Assembly: GCA_009760855.2 (NCBI GenBank)
Contig: WPIO01000014.1
Location: 1,887,501 to 1,915,000 of the forward strand
Length of the DNA stretch: 27,500 nt
Direction: 5' to 3'
Source: Cristatella mucedo
Lineage: Eukaryota > Bryozoa > Phylactolaemata > Cristatellidae
Shown: positions 10,354-20,452 of the stretch, piece by piece
Numbering within the stretch: the first letter of the stretch is position 1
Layout of the letters: every line of letters begins with the position of its first letter
Made by a program: the position numbers and the translations under genes
Notes under the pieces: model-generated
Databases searched by the model: none
Told to the model about the DNA's origin: nothing
What the model saw: only the letters and a program-made list of their open reading frames with translations

Positions 10354-10637
10354 ATTAATAACCCAGCTGATAAGGCCAGTTCGACTCGTCACGTTGGCAG
10401 CATTAATGTCCATCGATAGTGAGGTGGTGCAAGGCCGCTGCTTAAGTATTTCGCTAGCTGACAAGAGGCGCGCTTGCTGGCTGCTGCGATGGCGCATCCG
10501 TGCCGAATCTCACATCCTGCAGACTCGGAAGTCGCCCGTGTCCAATTCGTGTGCCACCCGCATGCCGGAAGTGACCAAAGTGGCACAATCACTGGCCACC
10601 TGTTCAATCCGTGGCAGCAGTCACGATCGCTACTGAT

Positions 10638-10710
10638 TCTTAGCCTAGTGCTAAGGTGCTCGCTGTGCACAATCCCGGTCGTGGGTTGAAGTCCTAACGC
10701 ATAAATTCGG
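10638..10710 (+). mobile_element. tRNA-derived SINE head, probably family A
   Basis: TTAGCCTAGTGCTAAGGTGC followed by GGTCGTGGGTTGAAGTCC aligns with the A and B boxes of family A heads. No family tail is recognised downstream. Confidence 0.55.
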
Positions 10711-13700
10711 CAGTTGAATCAGCTAGCCTTTAGTTTACTCTACGGGCTCGAGCTAAAGCTCGTACTGCGACCGTGCTCAGCTCGTGATGACCGACAAGAG
10801 GCAGACGCCCAAGAGAGGGACGATGATCTGATTACAACGCATCCTCGAGGCACGCAGGCAGGCATCGACTACACCTACTTTTGTCAGTTGGGGGGATCTC
10901 GTAGCGACATATAAATGAAGGGGGTCTGCTCACTTTGAGTCTGGCCGACTGGGCTACCGATGTGAGCAGTGGCAAAAGCATCCAGCCCAGTGGGTCCAGG
11001 CATGCAGTTGGTCACATCAGACTGATGCTGGCAATTTGCTGCCATGATTTGCCTCTGACACAAGGGGGCCGGGGTAGGTTGACCCCCAGCTCTTGCCTAC
11101 CGACCGAGTCACCGTGCTGCTCTCGAATGTCAGAAAGCCACATACATCTGCTCCGGTAGTGGGCTTCGGTGGCCTAAAAAAACCGATGTATCTGCCGAGC
11201 GCCACACTGAGCTCGTCAACAGGCAAACACCAAGATCTACGCCCCCATCCAGCCTTTCGGTCTCAATGGTGCACACCTCGTCGGAGCGGGCGTCTCAGTG
11301 TCTTTACTGCCAGATGGCTGGGCAAAAACAGTGTGGTGCCAGGTTTCCTGGAAAAAGCATAAAGCAGCCAGCCAGCCGTCGCTCCCTCTCCGGGATTAGC
11401 CAGCGGCTCCCTTGGTAGGTCCCCGGATTCCATAAGCTAGACTACTAAAAATCGTTTTTGCCGGCTGCCGAAAAAAATTACGAAGTAAACAATGACATGA
11501 CAGGTCGTCAGCTGGTCCTCAACTCAGCTAGGCAGCTCTTCGAATCCAAGAGTTCGGCCCGCGAAGTGGCCATCGAGAAAAAAGCTTCAGTGGATCTAGA
11601 TCTACTCAGCTCAGCCGGAAGAGAAGCTGAAACTCCTTAGCTCCTTAGTCTGACCAACGAGCCTGCAGAAATTAAGCTCGGAGCAGCCACCTCACCTCAG
11701 CGGTCACCTCACCTCGAGCAATCTCATGACAACAAATTAGCAATCTCATTTGCATAGAAGTGCTTTTGCTCTGCTGGTTCTCGATCACCAAGCTCATTTC
11801 TTCATCTCAGTGATGCAATCTTTTCTCCTACTGCCAACAGTGGCGGATCCTGGCTAGCAGTCCTTTCAGGCTACTTATGTGCATCGTAGGCCACTTGGGT
11901 TTACAGAAAAAGCAGTCCATCAAAACACCTGCTCAGCATCCATCACTTTGCCGAGTTGAGGGCGACAGGAAATCACTGCATTCTATGCTATTTCCTCCCC
12001 GGACCGTCGACGAGTCTCGAAAACCCGGCACTCGACTCGGCATTCGGTTAAGGTTCGCTCATTGGAACTGCATTAAAGCCGATTTCCAAAAATCAATTGC
12101 GCAGCCATTCGATGCAAAGAGCGATCTATTGCTGGGAGAGGTCAATTTCACGCATATATTTCTTCAAATAGGAGGAGAATCTACCAGGTGCCCCACGACG
12201 AAAATGATCTCGGTGAGCTTCTGAGGAAGAAAGCTCTATCGAAAGTGGCCGGTCATCGCTTGTCGGCTTCCGTGAACTGGAACCGGCGGATGCCAAATCG
12301 GAAACGAGGCTCCGCTTCCACACCGAGCAGCAAAGCAGGAGCATGCTAAGGCGAGCAATAAAGAACTGCCTGCTGTAGCACTCACCTGCACACACGACCT
12401 GGATAGTGAAGTGGGAGCACTGTGTTCTCTCCCTCCCCCTCCTCCTCCCCCGACTACGACCCCCGGCATCAAGCGGTGCCCGGTGTGCTGCCGGCTAGGC
12501 TGCCTGCAGTCTGCCACGCTCGATTCTCAAGAAGTCGTGTAGCCCAAAAGCAAGATGAGCCCAGCGGCCAGCAGCCGGGCAAGCCTTGTCAGAATCGCTG
12601 CTTATCGATGTGAGCAGCAGTTGTAGCTGGCGCTGCTGTGTGGCAGGAAGCCAGATCAAATCATGCTGCTACCAGGGGGCATGGAGCGCTAGCCGATGGG
12701 TTGGTTGCACTGCTGGGGCTATTGGCCACTGCCACCAGCTACGGGAATGACCTTCTGTCTGGTGCTGCTGCTGCTGCTGACGCTTTGCCAGCTGCCGGTC
12801 TGCTGCCAGCAGCGGGGCTAGAGCCAGGAACGCAATTCGCTTCTGAAACTAAGTGTAAAAGAAAACGCCAGCAGCAGCCGGGCTGGCTTCGCGCGAGAGG
12901 TACCTCGTTCCAGCTGAGCAGGCACGCTGAGGCTGCGACGAGCAGGCTTGCGACAAGCGCTCGAAAAGCACAGCCGCCTTGCAGGTGTCGTCTGCAGACG
13001 GAAGTCCAAAAGTCGTCGAGGTCAAGTGAGGCCGGGTAGGGAGAGGCGTCGTAGTCCCGACGGCCGACGTCTCCGGCCGTGTGCATAACCGGATCGTTAG
13101 GATGCTGGGCAAGCAGACAAGAGACACGCTGCACTCGACAGCAGTAAGCTACAGCGAGCTAAGCACGAGAACTCATCCAGCCTGCCAAGCAAGCAGCCGG
13201 CCTGCAGGCCACAGCCAACACTAGCGAGGGCGGCAGCTGGATGCAGGCAGGCGCCTCGACCTTCCTGAGCAGGCCAGAGCCGGCAGCCTCAGCGTGCACT
13301 GGCGCTCGGACACAAAGCTCCGATAAGGGACCTTCGGCTCTTCGGCAGCACCTTATCAGCTGCCATCATCCGAAGGCCTCAATCCTGCCGGTGCAAAATA
13401 AACCGCACCCACTCCTTCGGACGAGGATGCCGGCGTCCAAGAACAAGAAGGACCGCAATGATTGCCGGTGAGTGGCCATTCGTGCGAGAGGACCGGCAAA
13501 AAGACAATCCATCCTACATCTTACATCTGGCATCGTACAGCCTCTGCTAGGGAGGAGTGCAGTGGATGTGTGTATGCGTGCATCTACGTCGGCGACTCTG
13601 CAAAGACGATGTGGGTGCTATGCTGGCGAGTTTTGTCTGCAGCAGCAAAGCACTGGCAGCAGCACACTGCCTAAGAGGCTCTCGCACTTCGAAGGCAGTA

Positions 13701-13925
13701 GCCCACAGAATCCATCTCGCGCCAAAAAAGAGAGTGATTGACATTGCGACGAGGGAAACCCAGAAAGCAGGCAAGCCTACCAACCACATCCGAACAGCTG
13801 GAAACACAAGGACACGTGCATCGTCTCGATTTTGATCAAGCGCCAGCCCGCTAGTCGGCTAGCTCTTTTCTGAGACAGGCGCGTGGCATGCAGCCCTGAA
13901 AGTTGTTACCTTAGTGCATCGGTTG
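10711..13925. other. Long unassigned region
   Basis: No SINE, LINE or gene recognised over about 3.2 kb. Frames include 11877-12224 plus (115 codons), 12638-13039 plus (133) and 12739-13134 minus (131). The last two overlap and come from GCTGC-rich sequence with a (CTG)4-5 run near 12766. A pyrimidine-rich run lies at 12424-12450. Confidence 0.35.
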
Positions 13926-14030
13926 AGGGCGGGGCACGGGAGGGAGAAGTAAGAAAAGGGAGAGAAAAGAGTGGGGAATGGGAGGGAGGAAAAGTGAGGG
14001 GAGGTGTGGAGTGGGGAAGAGGAAGAGTAG
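13926..14030. repeat. G-rich polypurine tract
   Basis: A roughly 100-base stretch of G and A with few pyrimidines, containing many GGG and GGGG runs. The minus-strand reading is a long Leu/Pro/Ser-rich open frame that I regard as compositional. Confidence 0.75.
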
Positions 14031-14197
14031 ATCACGAGGGGATAACGGTGATGTGAGAACAGCGCGCGGCTGTGCACATCGACAGCTAGCACCGTGGCAC
14101 TTGGTGGTGTCGCGTGAGGTGAGAGCACACGTGGAGGACGAGGGGCAGAAATGCCTGCCGAGCATAAGTCCAAGCCTAGCGGGCAAATGTGGCTATT

Positions 14198-14223
14198 TGG
14201 GGGGAGGGGGAGGGGGGGGTGGT
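14198..14223 (+). repeat. G-tract with quadruplex potential
   Basis: Runs of six, five and eight G separated by single A bases, followed by TGGTGG. Enough G-runs are present to fold into a G-quadruplex on the plus strand. Confidence 0.7.
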
Positions 14224-14267
14224 GGCTGCTGTGTGCCACGAGTCTGCTTAGCATCCCATGACCAGGT

Positions 14268-14605
14268 ATTGCTGGCAAAGTCTCACACATGGATGGCAAC
14301 AAACTTTTTTCAAATTGAATGATGACACAAAAGATTTAACTGGTGGAAAAACCAAGTGCTACACAGTAATTGTAAAAGCTATTCCTCAAAATGGGTTTGG
14401 CGAGAATCTGCACGAAATCTGGTTGTTCTATTCCAAAGTTCTGTGTCACCAGGTGACCACATCAGCTCCATAGTCCAGTCTGCCTATTTCCAGCTATGTA
14501 ACATTGCCAAAGTTCGTGCCTTTTTAAGCAGTGTAAACACATCCAAGTTGGTCCAAGCATTTGCAATATCCCGCCCTGTAACTTACTACTTGAAGGTCTT
14601 CCGGC
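14268..14605 (+). pseudogene. CR1/L2-type LINE reverse transcriptase fragment
   Basis: Combined frames read HTWMATNFF / FKLNDDTKDL (14285-14340), then DHISSIVQSAYFQLCNIAKV, RAFLSSVNTSKLVQAFAISR (about 14455-14580). These match the LN-DKT and HISSV-KSAFFQLRNIAKVR...KLVHAFVTSRLDYCN blocks of CR1/L2/Rex1 LINE ORF2. Similarity stops just before the expected DYCN position. A SINE begins about 40 bases later. Frameshifts between the two blocks mark it as a pseudogene. Confidence 0.8.
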
Positions 14606-14644
14606 CTGTGAAATCAGGCTCTGACTGTTTTTGCAAAACCGTAT

Positions 14645-14772
14645 TTAGCCAAAGGGTAAGGTGTTCACCTTTAATGACCAAGGTCGTAGGCTCTATCCCT
14701 ACTACATATGTAAAGCGCTAGAATAAAGACTAAGTAAGTTCTCTTAGGGTGCTATGTAAATGAATTGAATAG
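14645..14772 (+). mobile_element. SINE family A copy next to a LINE fragment
   Basis: The plus strand reads TTAGCCAAAGGGTAAGGTGT (A-box region), GGTCGTAGGCTCTATCC (B box, mutated), CATATGTAAAGCGCTAGAAT and TTCTCTTAGGGTGCTATGTA, ending AAATGAATTGAATAG. It starts about 40 bases after the LINE fragment at 14268-14605, on the same strand. Confidence 0.8.
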
Positions 14773-16239
14773 ATTATTTAGTTTTTTATTTAAGCTCGGC
14801 AGCCATGCTCGTCTGTCGTGAGGCAATGACCAGGCGCCACGGGCCAAGGACCAAGGACGTGGCTGCACGAGAAATTCAAAAGCTATCCATGATTTCCTAG
14901 GCAGTGGACATTCAGGCTACGAGACAGGCTGTCGCCTTGTAATCGGACAAAGTGCGGCGTCGGTTGGTTGCTTGAGAAGCGAGTTGCAACGCAGAGCACC
15001 CAGTGTCAGGCAAGCACTGCTTGGCAGCAACAACAGAGCAACAGAGCAGCCAACACTGTGCTGTGCCGATAGATGCAGCAAAGGCGCTTTCCACTTTCCA
15101 CGCTGCTTTAAGGATGTGAAGGTGTCTGCTACCGCCAGTGGGCCACGGAGGATTAACTGCCACGAGCATGTAATCCAGATACTGCTGAGAATTAGCATCT
15201 GCATATAATGAGTCAATTACTAGTAGGCATTGACAAAGCAGTTTTAAATATGCCTTACGGGCTTATTTAAGTCTAAGACTAGGCAGCACACATTCATGTG
15301 CAAGCCGGTATGTGTGCACAAATACTTGTGTGCACGTGTTTTGTGCATACGTGCGTGTGTGTGCACGTGTGTGCAAGTGCATACGTGTGTGCACGTTTGT
15401 GAGGGCATGTGCATGCACACGTGCAAACTTGGCTAAATACCTGCGTGACAGCTTTGGAAGAGATCCTGCTGCACAGTGTGTCACCAAGGCTTACGAGCTG
15501 TGAGACTCGCATGATGGCAATGCAATAAATATGCAATACCACACACAGCTGCAGCTTCAACTCGGTAACAATGCCACCGAGAGCTAGTGTCCACAGCCAG
15601 CAAGGCAAAGGATGCAGCCTTAATCTGCCTCCCATTCTACTACGCTCAAAGGTACATGCTTCATTCGGGCGGGCAGGCGGGTGACAAGCTTCATTCTGTC
15701 AGCTCCTGCGAGCAGAAAACGACAAATTCACTTTGCCTCTGCTCTGCAATGCAGCAGCTGTTTCGCAAAGCTGTCACTGTGAGTACCGGCGTGTTGGACT
15801 TACTGAGACTATAATTAGCCTTCTGAAAGGATCGCTGCCTGACTCGGCACGTACATACGTCTGCAGTAACCGACACTGCTAATCCCTGATGGCCAGCGAA
15901 ACGAGTGCCACTGAGCTCCTGATCAGCCAGCTTGACAGTGCATTCGCTGGCACGGGTGCTGGACTCAGGAGGTCGGCACGATCCTAGGATCGATACGTCA
16001 TCCCATTTAAGGCCGTCTGCTTAAAGGCTTCTCAGCAGCTACATAGCAGCTCTCCATTTAGAATTCTGTGTGGATTGTGCAGCCACGAGAGAAGGCCAGC
16101 TATGACCGCTTGCAAGTGGAAAGTAGCAGCATGCCGCACCATATCACACGTCACTACACCGAAAGCCTGAACTTCAGGCGTGCGTTTACGCACAAACCTC
16201 TCTACCGCGTATGCGTAATCCCATTCAACAGAATTTCTT
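14773..16239. other. Unassigned sequence outside the TG tract
   Basis: Apart from the TG-rich stretch at 15298-15427 I see no gene or repeat. An imperfect inverted AT-rich word lies at about 15242-15272. Confidence 0.4.
15298..15427. repeat. Degenerate TG/TGCACG alternating tract
   Basis: TGTGTGCACG, GTGCATACGTG and similar alternating purine-pyrimidine words fill about 130 bases. This composition favours Z-DNA. Frames across it are Cys-Val or His-Thr repeats with no other support. Confidence 0.8.
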
Positions 16240-16660
16240 GAAAATTATTGAAGCGGAAATCCGCCTGGAAGCGTCGAAAGCGCGCGCGTGCTAGCGAACG
16301 TCGAACGGGACGGCACGGGGTGGCGGCGGCTGCTGCCGCTGGCCGGCACTGCTACTCAAGCCTCGGCGTGCGAGTAACTCACGTGGTGCCTCCTATACAT
16401 CGTCGCGAGGAAGGAAACCCGTCGCACGCTCAGCTCGCTAAACTCGGCGGCCCGCTAGACCCTATGCGTAAGCAGAGACTGCGACCGAAAAACGCCACGG
16501 CCAGAAAGAGGCAGCTGCCCAGTGTGGCAAAAGATGAGAACGCTGGCGCAGGATTTGACGCGAACTCGCGAGTCAATGCGGACGCTCGCGGCCGGCAACT
16601 CTGCGCGTGCTGCTACAGAGGGTAGGTGCAGTCCATCGAGTTCGCCAGTATAACGCGGAG
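16240..16660. other. CpG-rich segment, function unknown
   Basis: This stretch is visibly richer in CG dinucleotides than its surroundings (runs such as GCGCGCGCG, GTCGCGAGG). The plus strand has a 125-codon Arg/Ala-rich open frame (16248-16625). I recognise no domain in it. It could be an unmethylated promoter or first-exon region, or simply a GC-rich patch. Confidence 0.3.
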
Positions 16661-16975
16661 GCGCTACAGTATAGCCAAACGCTTCCGGAGTGACGTCTAA
16701 AACGCCAGTTCCTCCAAGGTCATCTGACCACGTGACAAAAGACGTGACCGTAATAGTGTCGGCTCCCACACGCTTTACCTATGACTCAGGACCCCTCCCC
16801 CCCCCCACCCGCGCCGTACCCTAGGGCGACTGACAGCCATAGTCATTGCAGCAGTAGGCGCTGACCCATGAGTCGAAGTCATCCTAATTATCTAGCCAGT
16901 CACGGAATCGTGAATTCGAATTTATCGTTCGCCAAATGTGTTCCCTGCAGGGACTTGAGAGGCGCCCTGCACAGG

Positions 16976-17035
16976 TTGAAGCGCTTTAGAGAAGAATCAC
17001 GATAGATCATTCGTAAAGCGCTCTACAAGAACTCT
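16976..17035 (+). mobile_element. Possible L2-like 3' tail remnant
   Basis: Two copies of AAGCGCT flank about 35 bases, followed by CTACAAGA. This AAGCGCTTT...AAAGCGCTNTACAA layout resembles the 3' tail of L2-clade LINEs and their SINEs. A further GGCGCTTTG lies at about 17044. No coding block or tRNA head is attached, so the call rests on the tail pattern alone. Confidence 0.4.
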
Positions 17036-17190
17036 TTGTCCCAGGCGCTTTGCAACTCGTTTCGAGAGAATCCATAAGTATGGGTTCGTGGCATTCTTGT
17101 TATTTTAGATAAGTAGGCTTAAGCAAACCGGAAGACGATCAGGGCTACCCATTATTAGGATCTCTGTGGAGAGCTTATGTACAGTATATA

Positions 17191-17275
17191 CATTTCTCTT
17201 GTGTAGCGCCCAAGGAGAACTTAATCTCTATCCAGGCGCTGGGCCCATGTCGCAGGGCAGAGTCGTAGTGAAACC
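17191..17275 (-). mobile_element. SINE family A tail, diverged partial copy
   Basis: GCGCCCAAGGAGAACTTAAT and CTCTATCCAGGCGCT match the family A tail. The adjoining head region (CCATGTCGCAGGGCAGAGTC) is only loosely alignable to the CACATATG...GGGCTCGAGC segment of other copies, and no A box is recognisable. Confidence 0.65.
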
Positions 17276-17499
17276 TTTCAGCGCCCGAGGACAAAGCCAC
17301 AAATGGCGCCCCATCCCCTTGTCAAAAATTCTTGCAAAATAGCTTCACCACAGAAGAAATGCAAAAAACAGGCTAGCAAGCATATCGAGTCGAGAAAGTT
17401 TTAGTAATTGTAGTACCGGTACAAGGTAGGTATTGCAGCTTTAAATAAAGTGAATTTTTCTGGCCTTTAACGTGGCAGACTGGTCTATTACATGTCAAA

Positions 17500-17625
17500 A
17501 TTTCTTTGTATAGCGCCATTAGAGAACTTAATCGCTATTCAGGCGCTCACATATACGACGGGGCTCGAGCCCACGACCTCGGCAAGACCTAGGTCGGGGT
17601 GAGCGCCTTAACCACTGGGCCAAAC
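17500..17625 (-). mobile_element. SINE family A copy
   Basis: The minus strand gives A box TGGCCCAGTGGTTAAGGCGC, B box GGTCGTGGGCTCGAGCC, then GAGCGCCTGAATAGCGATTA and AGTTCTCTAATGGCGCTATA with CAAAGAAA at the end. AGCGCC and GGCGCT form a perfect outer stem. Its end, GCTATACAAA, is the same string found in the tail of SINE family B. Confidence 0.9.
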
Positions 17626-17746
17626 AGGATTATATTCAGTTTGCTAAAGGAATGTTCACAGCCGGCAACTGATACTGCTACAGTGTGGAAAACTTGCAAG
17701 GCAACTCTCAAATTAAGAAACGCATCTCCATAAGGGACAATGAAAG

Positions 17747-17926
17747 ACATTGGCACACTAGGTAAGGTGTTTGCTTTCACGACTTCGGTCCCGAGGTCGT
17801 GGGTTCGATTCCTGCGGTGGGTGGTTCTGTATCGCCACTGCAAGCGGTGGTGATAGCCGTAAAGGCTCTTCTGTCGCTATACAAAAAGAGGCTGTTTAAT
17901 CGGCTAGGATTTATTTATTTATTTAT
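17747..17926 (+). mobile_element. SINE family B copy, full length
   Basis: From the plus strand: CACACTAGGTAAGGTGTTTG, B box GGTCGTGGGTTCGATTCC, hairpin TATCGCCAC/GTGGTGATA (17830-17855), AGCCGTAAAGGCT mini-stem, CGCTATACAAAAAGAGGCTG, TTTAATCGGCTAGGA and an (ATTT)3 end. It meets the reverse-strand LINE fragment tail-to-tail shortly beyond its ATTT run. Confidence 0.9.
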
Positions 17927-17999
17927 GAGTTCCCGTGCTGTCTTCGGTGCCGAGTCGTGACGTGTGGCAAGAAGCATTCCACACAGTGTCAGCACGCGA

Positions 18000-18275
18000 A
18001 AAACGGATCGCGTGGACCCACTAAATGTTGTGATAAATGTATATATTTTTAGCTTGCTTTCAAATGTCGTCAAGTCAGGGGATGTCATTACGTCAGTCGG
18101 TAGCGAGTTCCAGGCTTTGTGAGCATGCGATCTAATGGCGCGGTTTCCAAAGGATTTGAGGCTCGTACGAGATACAGGTAAACAATTAGATTCCGAAAAG
18201 TGGGCGGTACGATACTTAACCTAGGGAGCAGACCCGATAAGTATGCTGGTCCGGTTCCCTCAACCGCCGCGCTGG
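18000..18275 (-). pseudogene. CR1/L2-type LINE C-terminal fragment
   Basis: The minus strand reads GTGPAYLSGLLP (about 18238-18272), then SRTSLKSFGNRAIRSHAHKA and WNSLPTDVMTSPDLTTFESK followed by LKIYTFITTF. These are the PAYLS, RxxFGDRAFS-AAP-LWNSLP and F-LKTYLF blocks at the C-terminus of CR1/L2/Rex1 ORF2. A frameshift separates the first block from the second. Upstream reverse-transcriptase motifs are missing. Towards lower coordinates the frame runs into an AAAT/ATTT tract shared with the SINE at 17747-17926. Confidence 0.8.
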
Positions 18276-18408
18276 AACGCAACGTGTGCAAAACCTGAAG
18301 CTAGCCTAATGCCAATGATAAAAACACCAGCGCTTGATAGTCTGAGCTCAGAGCTAGCAACAAAACCGCATTAGTAAAAGCACATCAATAGCCTTTATTT
18401 TGACGGCT

Positions 18409-18409
<1 letters not shown>

Positions 18410-18450
<41 letters not shown>
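18410..18450. repeat. (CA)n microsatellite
   Basis: About 20 perfect CA units between TGACGGCTGA and GGTGACTTCC. Confidence 0.95.
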
Positions 18451-18454
<4 letters not shown>

Positions 18455-18802
18455 ACTTCCTGTCGACTCGCTAACCGGCTTTACAGCAGCTCACGCTCAG
18501 CGCTAGTCTCACCGACCGGCAGACGTATGCTCCAGAAAAGCAACTTCGCTCAGGCACAAGCCTTACATCGTAGCTAGTTCATAAGTTACATAATAATCAC
18601 TATCGTACATAATAATTTCATAATTACGCAAAATGATGCTCATAAGCCTCGGCTTATTGCGGCTACTTCGTGAGCGTTCCAATTTAGTGGCGAAGCTCTG
18701 AGTTCTTAATCGAGGCTCAGCTGTCCAGATTGTAGTCCATAATCGTGGCGGCATCACATTAACAACACTGCATGGACCGGATGAGCTATGGCGTGTGTGG
18801 CA

Positions 18803-18866
18803 GGCTGGCACAGCTGGTTAAGCTTGCGTGTTTTAAAAGTTTGTCGGTACTCAACCACGGCCGGCA
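18803..18866 (+). pseudogene. Weak tRNA-like element
   Basis: GCTGGCACAGCTGGTTAAGC matches the tRNA A-box pattern well, but the expected B box about 35 bases on (GGTACTCAACC) is poor. Possible remnant of a tRNA or SINE head. Confidence 0.3.
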
Positions 18867-18973
18867 CGTCGACTCGCCTTAGACGCGGCGTAGCAGGCCG
18901 GGCTCGACCTTGACGCTACGAAGCCCACCTGTGGCAGGGAGGATGGGGCGAGCGGACGGGAGGGGCAGTTGGA

Positions 18974-19056
18974 ACTCCGACCTCGGGGTTAACGGCGTGT
19001 GCTTGTTAGACTGCGAGTGCCAGCCGAATAGGCGGTGGTTCAAGCACCCTCGGCGT
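18974..19056 (+). pseudogene. Type II (Leu/Ser-like) tRNA pseudogene or SINE head
   Basis: ACTCCGA (18974-18980) can pair with TCGGCGT (19050-19056) at six of seven positions. Between them lie GGTTAACGGCG (D-loop like), CTTG/CGAG anticodon-type stem, GCC/GGC variable-arm stem and GGTG-GTTCAAG-CACC as a T arm. The long variable arm is a type II tRNA feature. The two bases normally between acceptor and D stem are missing and the D stem pairs poorly, so it is unlikely to be functional. Confidence 0.45.
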
Positions 19057-19294
19057 TTCCGCATCTTCGCGTAGGTACCGCCAGAGCTTCAAGCTACAGC
19101 TTGGTCTAAGTCGGTAAACATCTTAACTAACTCAGCCAGCAATAGTCAAGTCCATTGAACCAATGACTTGCTTGAAATCAAGCTAGGTATTCTCACATGA
19201 GTTTAAAAAAATGCACAATCCATTTTGCTTTTAGCGTCGTATTGGCCTTGGCGCCCAGGGACATCTGTCAGCCCCTGTCCACCCCTTGCTACTC

Positions 19295-19362
19295 CTCTGC
19301 TGCAGGGCTCGTACCCACGATCTTGGCAGTTAAGGCGACCACCAAACCCCTGAGCCAACTAT
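19295..19362 (-). mobile_element. SINE family A-like tRNA head
   Basis: The minus strand reads GTTGGCTCAGGGGTTTGGTG (A box), then GATCGTGGGTACGAGCCCTG (B box with one change). Spacing agrees with the family A heads at 10223 and 17500. A clear family A tail does not follow. Confidence 0.55.
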
Positions 19363-19409
19363 ACTGAATCATCCTCATGTCAGTATGCAGGATGCGTCGT
19401 GTCATCTTC

Positions 19410-19478
19410 GAGCTTCTCCGTAGGGACTCGAACCCACTAGCTCCGAAGCTAGAGAGGATAATCACAAGCTCCGACACG
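19410..19478 (-). pseudogene. tRNA-like element
   Basis: On the minus strand a canonical B box GGTTCGAGTCC is preceded by an anticodon-arm-like hairpin CTAGC-TTCGGA-GCTAG. Acceptor and D arms do not pair convincingly. It could be a tRNA pseudogene or an unrecognised SINE head. Confidence 0.45.
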
Positions 19479-19567
19479 TTTTGTGAAGCTGCTGGCAAAT
19501 ATGTCGGCAGCGGTTTAAGTGGGGGGGGGGCTCGAATACGAACTGAATGGCATTGCTGCCGCCCTGG

Positions 19568-19684
19568 TTTGGCTCTTCGGTTCAGATGATCGCCTTTGCC
19601 GACCGATGCCATGGGCTCGAGCCCTGCTTCATACGTAAAGCGCCCGGATGGTGATCAGGTTCTCTTAGAGCGCTATTCGAATAG
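19568..19684 (+). mobile_element. SINE family A copy, diverged
   Basis: A tRNA-like segment (GGTTCAGATGATCGCC as a weak A box, ATGGGCTCGAGCCC as B box) is followed by TACGTAAAGCGCCC and TTCTCTTAGAGCGCTATTCG. AGCGC/GCGCT form the tail stem. The middle (GGATGGTGATCAGG) differs from the usual GAATAGAGATTAAG. Confidence 0.7.
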
Positions 19685-20425
19685 ATAACATATCGTTGGC
19701 TGGAGGAGGTGCCAGCTGATGCTGACCGAAAACTGACTCGAGATTTCAATGGAGCATCGAGTAGCCCGTGCAGTGACAACTGGCCAAGTGGCCTGGTTTT
19801 GGATTTCTCAGTCATGCAACCAGCAATGTGCTTTCTTATCATCGAACTCTTTGCTTCATTCTTACATACGTGACAGCGTGTACTGCAAGTGCAAGTAAAG
19901 CAATGACGAAATCGCTCCTTCTTTCCTTCCGACAGCACAACCGTTTAGCTCAACCAATCATTGTCGGGTCTTGTGTACGTGGGACGTCGGCATCATTGAG
20001 TAATGGCGCTGGCTTCGGAAGAGATCGACTGGCGCCCTGCTGGTGAAGCTGCCGACAACACTCGGACGAGGATGAGTGAGAGGAAGAAGGGCGGTTCTCC
20101 GACCGCCTCAGCTTAGAAGCTTCCATCTGTCGGTGATATCAGCGCCTCCCCAGCCAGCTGCTCATCACCGGCGATTAGAGCTCGGCTCTTCCGTTGAACT
20201 GCAAGTGGCAGACTGGTCAGAAGCTTCGGAGATGTGCATTCAATCGTCAGTCGTACGACTATTTAATAATTAAAGTTGAAATGGTTGCTTTAACGTACTT
20301 GGTTATTAGTGACGAAGCACTCAAAAGTCCAAAGCTCTCAAAGCTTAGTGGAGCCTGAAACGTTTGCCCGAGCCTAGGTCAATGCCCCCTTAAAGTTACC
20401 AAGTTTGCAAGCCCACGTGACAGCG

Positions 20426-20452
20426 ACCGGATAAGACGTCGGCTTATCCGGT
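20426..20452. other. 10-bp inverted repeat
   Basis: ACCGGATAAG and CTTATCCGGT flank a 7-base loop ACGTCGG. No T-run follows and no gene is recognised nearby. Confidence 0.7.

Noticed and set aside
11877-12224. 115-codon frame with an RFAHWN word, considered as a LINE endonuclease start
   Set aside because: No further endonuclease motifs follow, so the resemblance is a single short word.
12638-13134. Pair of overlapping frames of about 130 codons on opposite strands
   Set aside because: Neither shows a known domain; both come from GCTGC-rich sequence, and there is no basis to choose one as a gene.
13859-14302. 147-codon Pro/Leu/Ser-rich minus-strand frame
   Set aside because: It overlaps the G-rich polypurine tract and shows only pyrimidine-driven composition.
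19410-19478. Functional tRNA gene
   Set aside because: The B box is perfect, but acceptor and D arms do not pair; listed only as tRNA-like.
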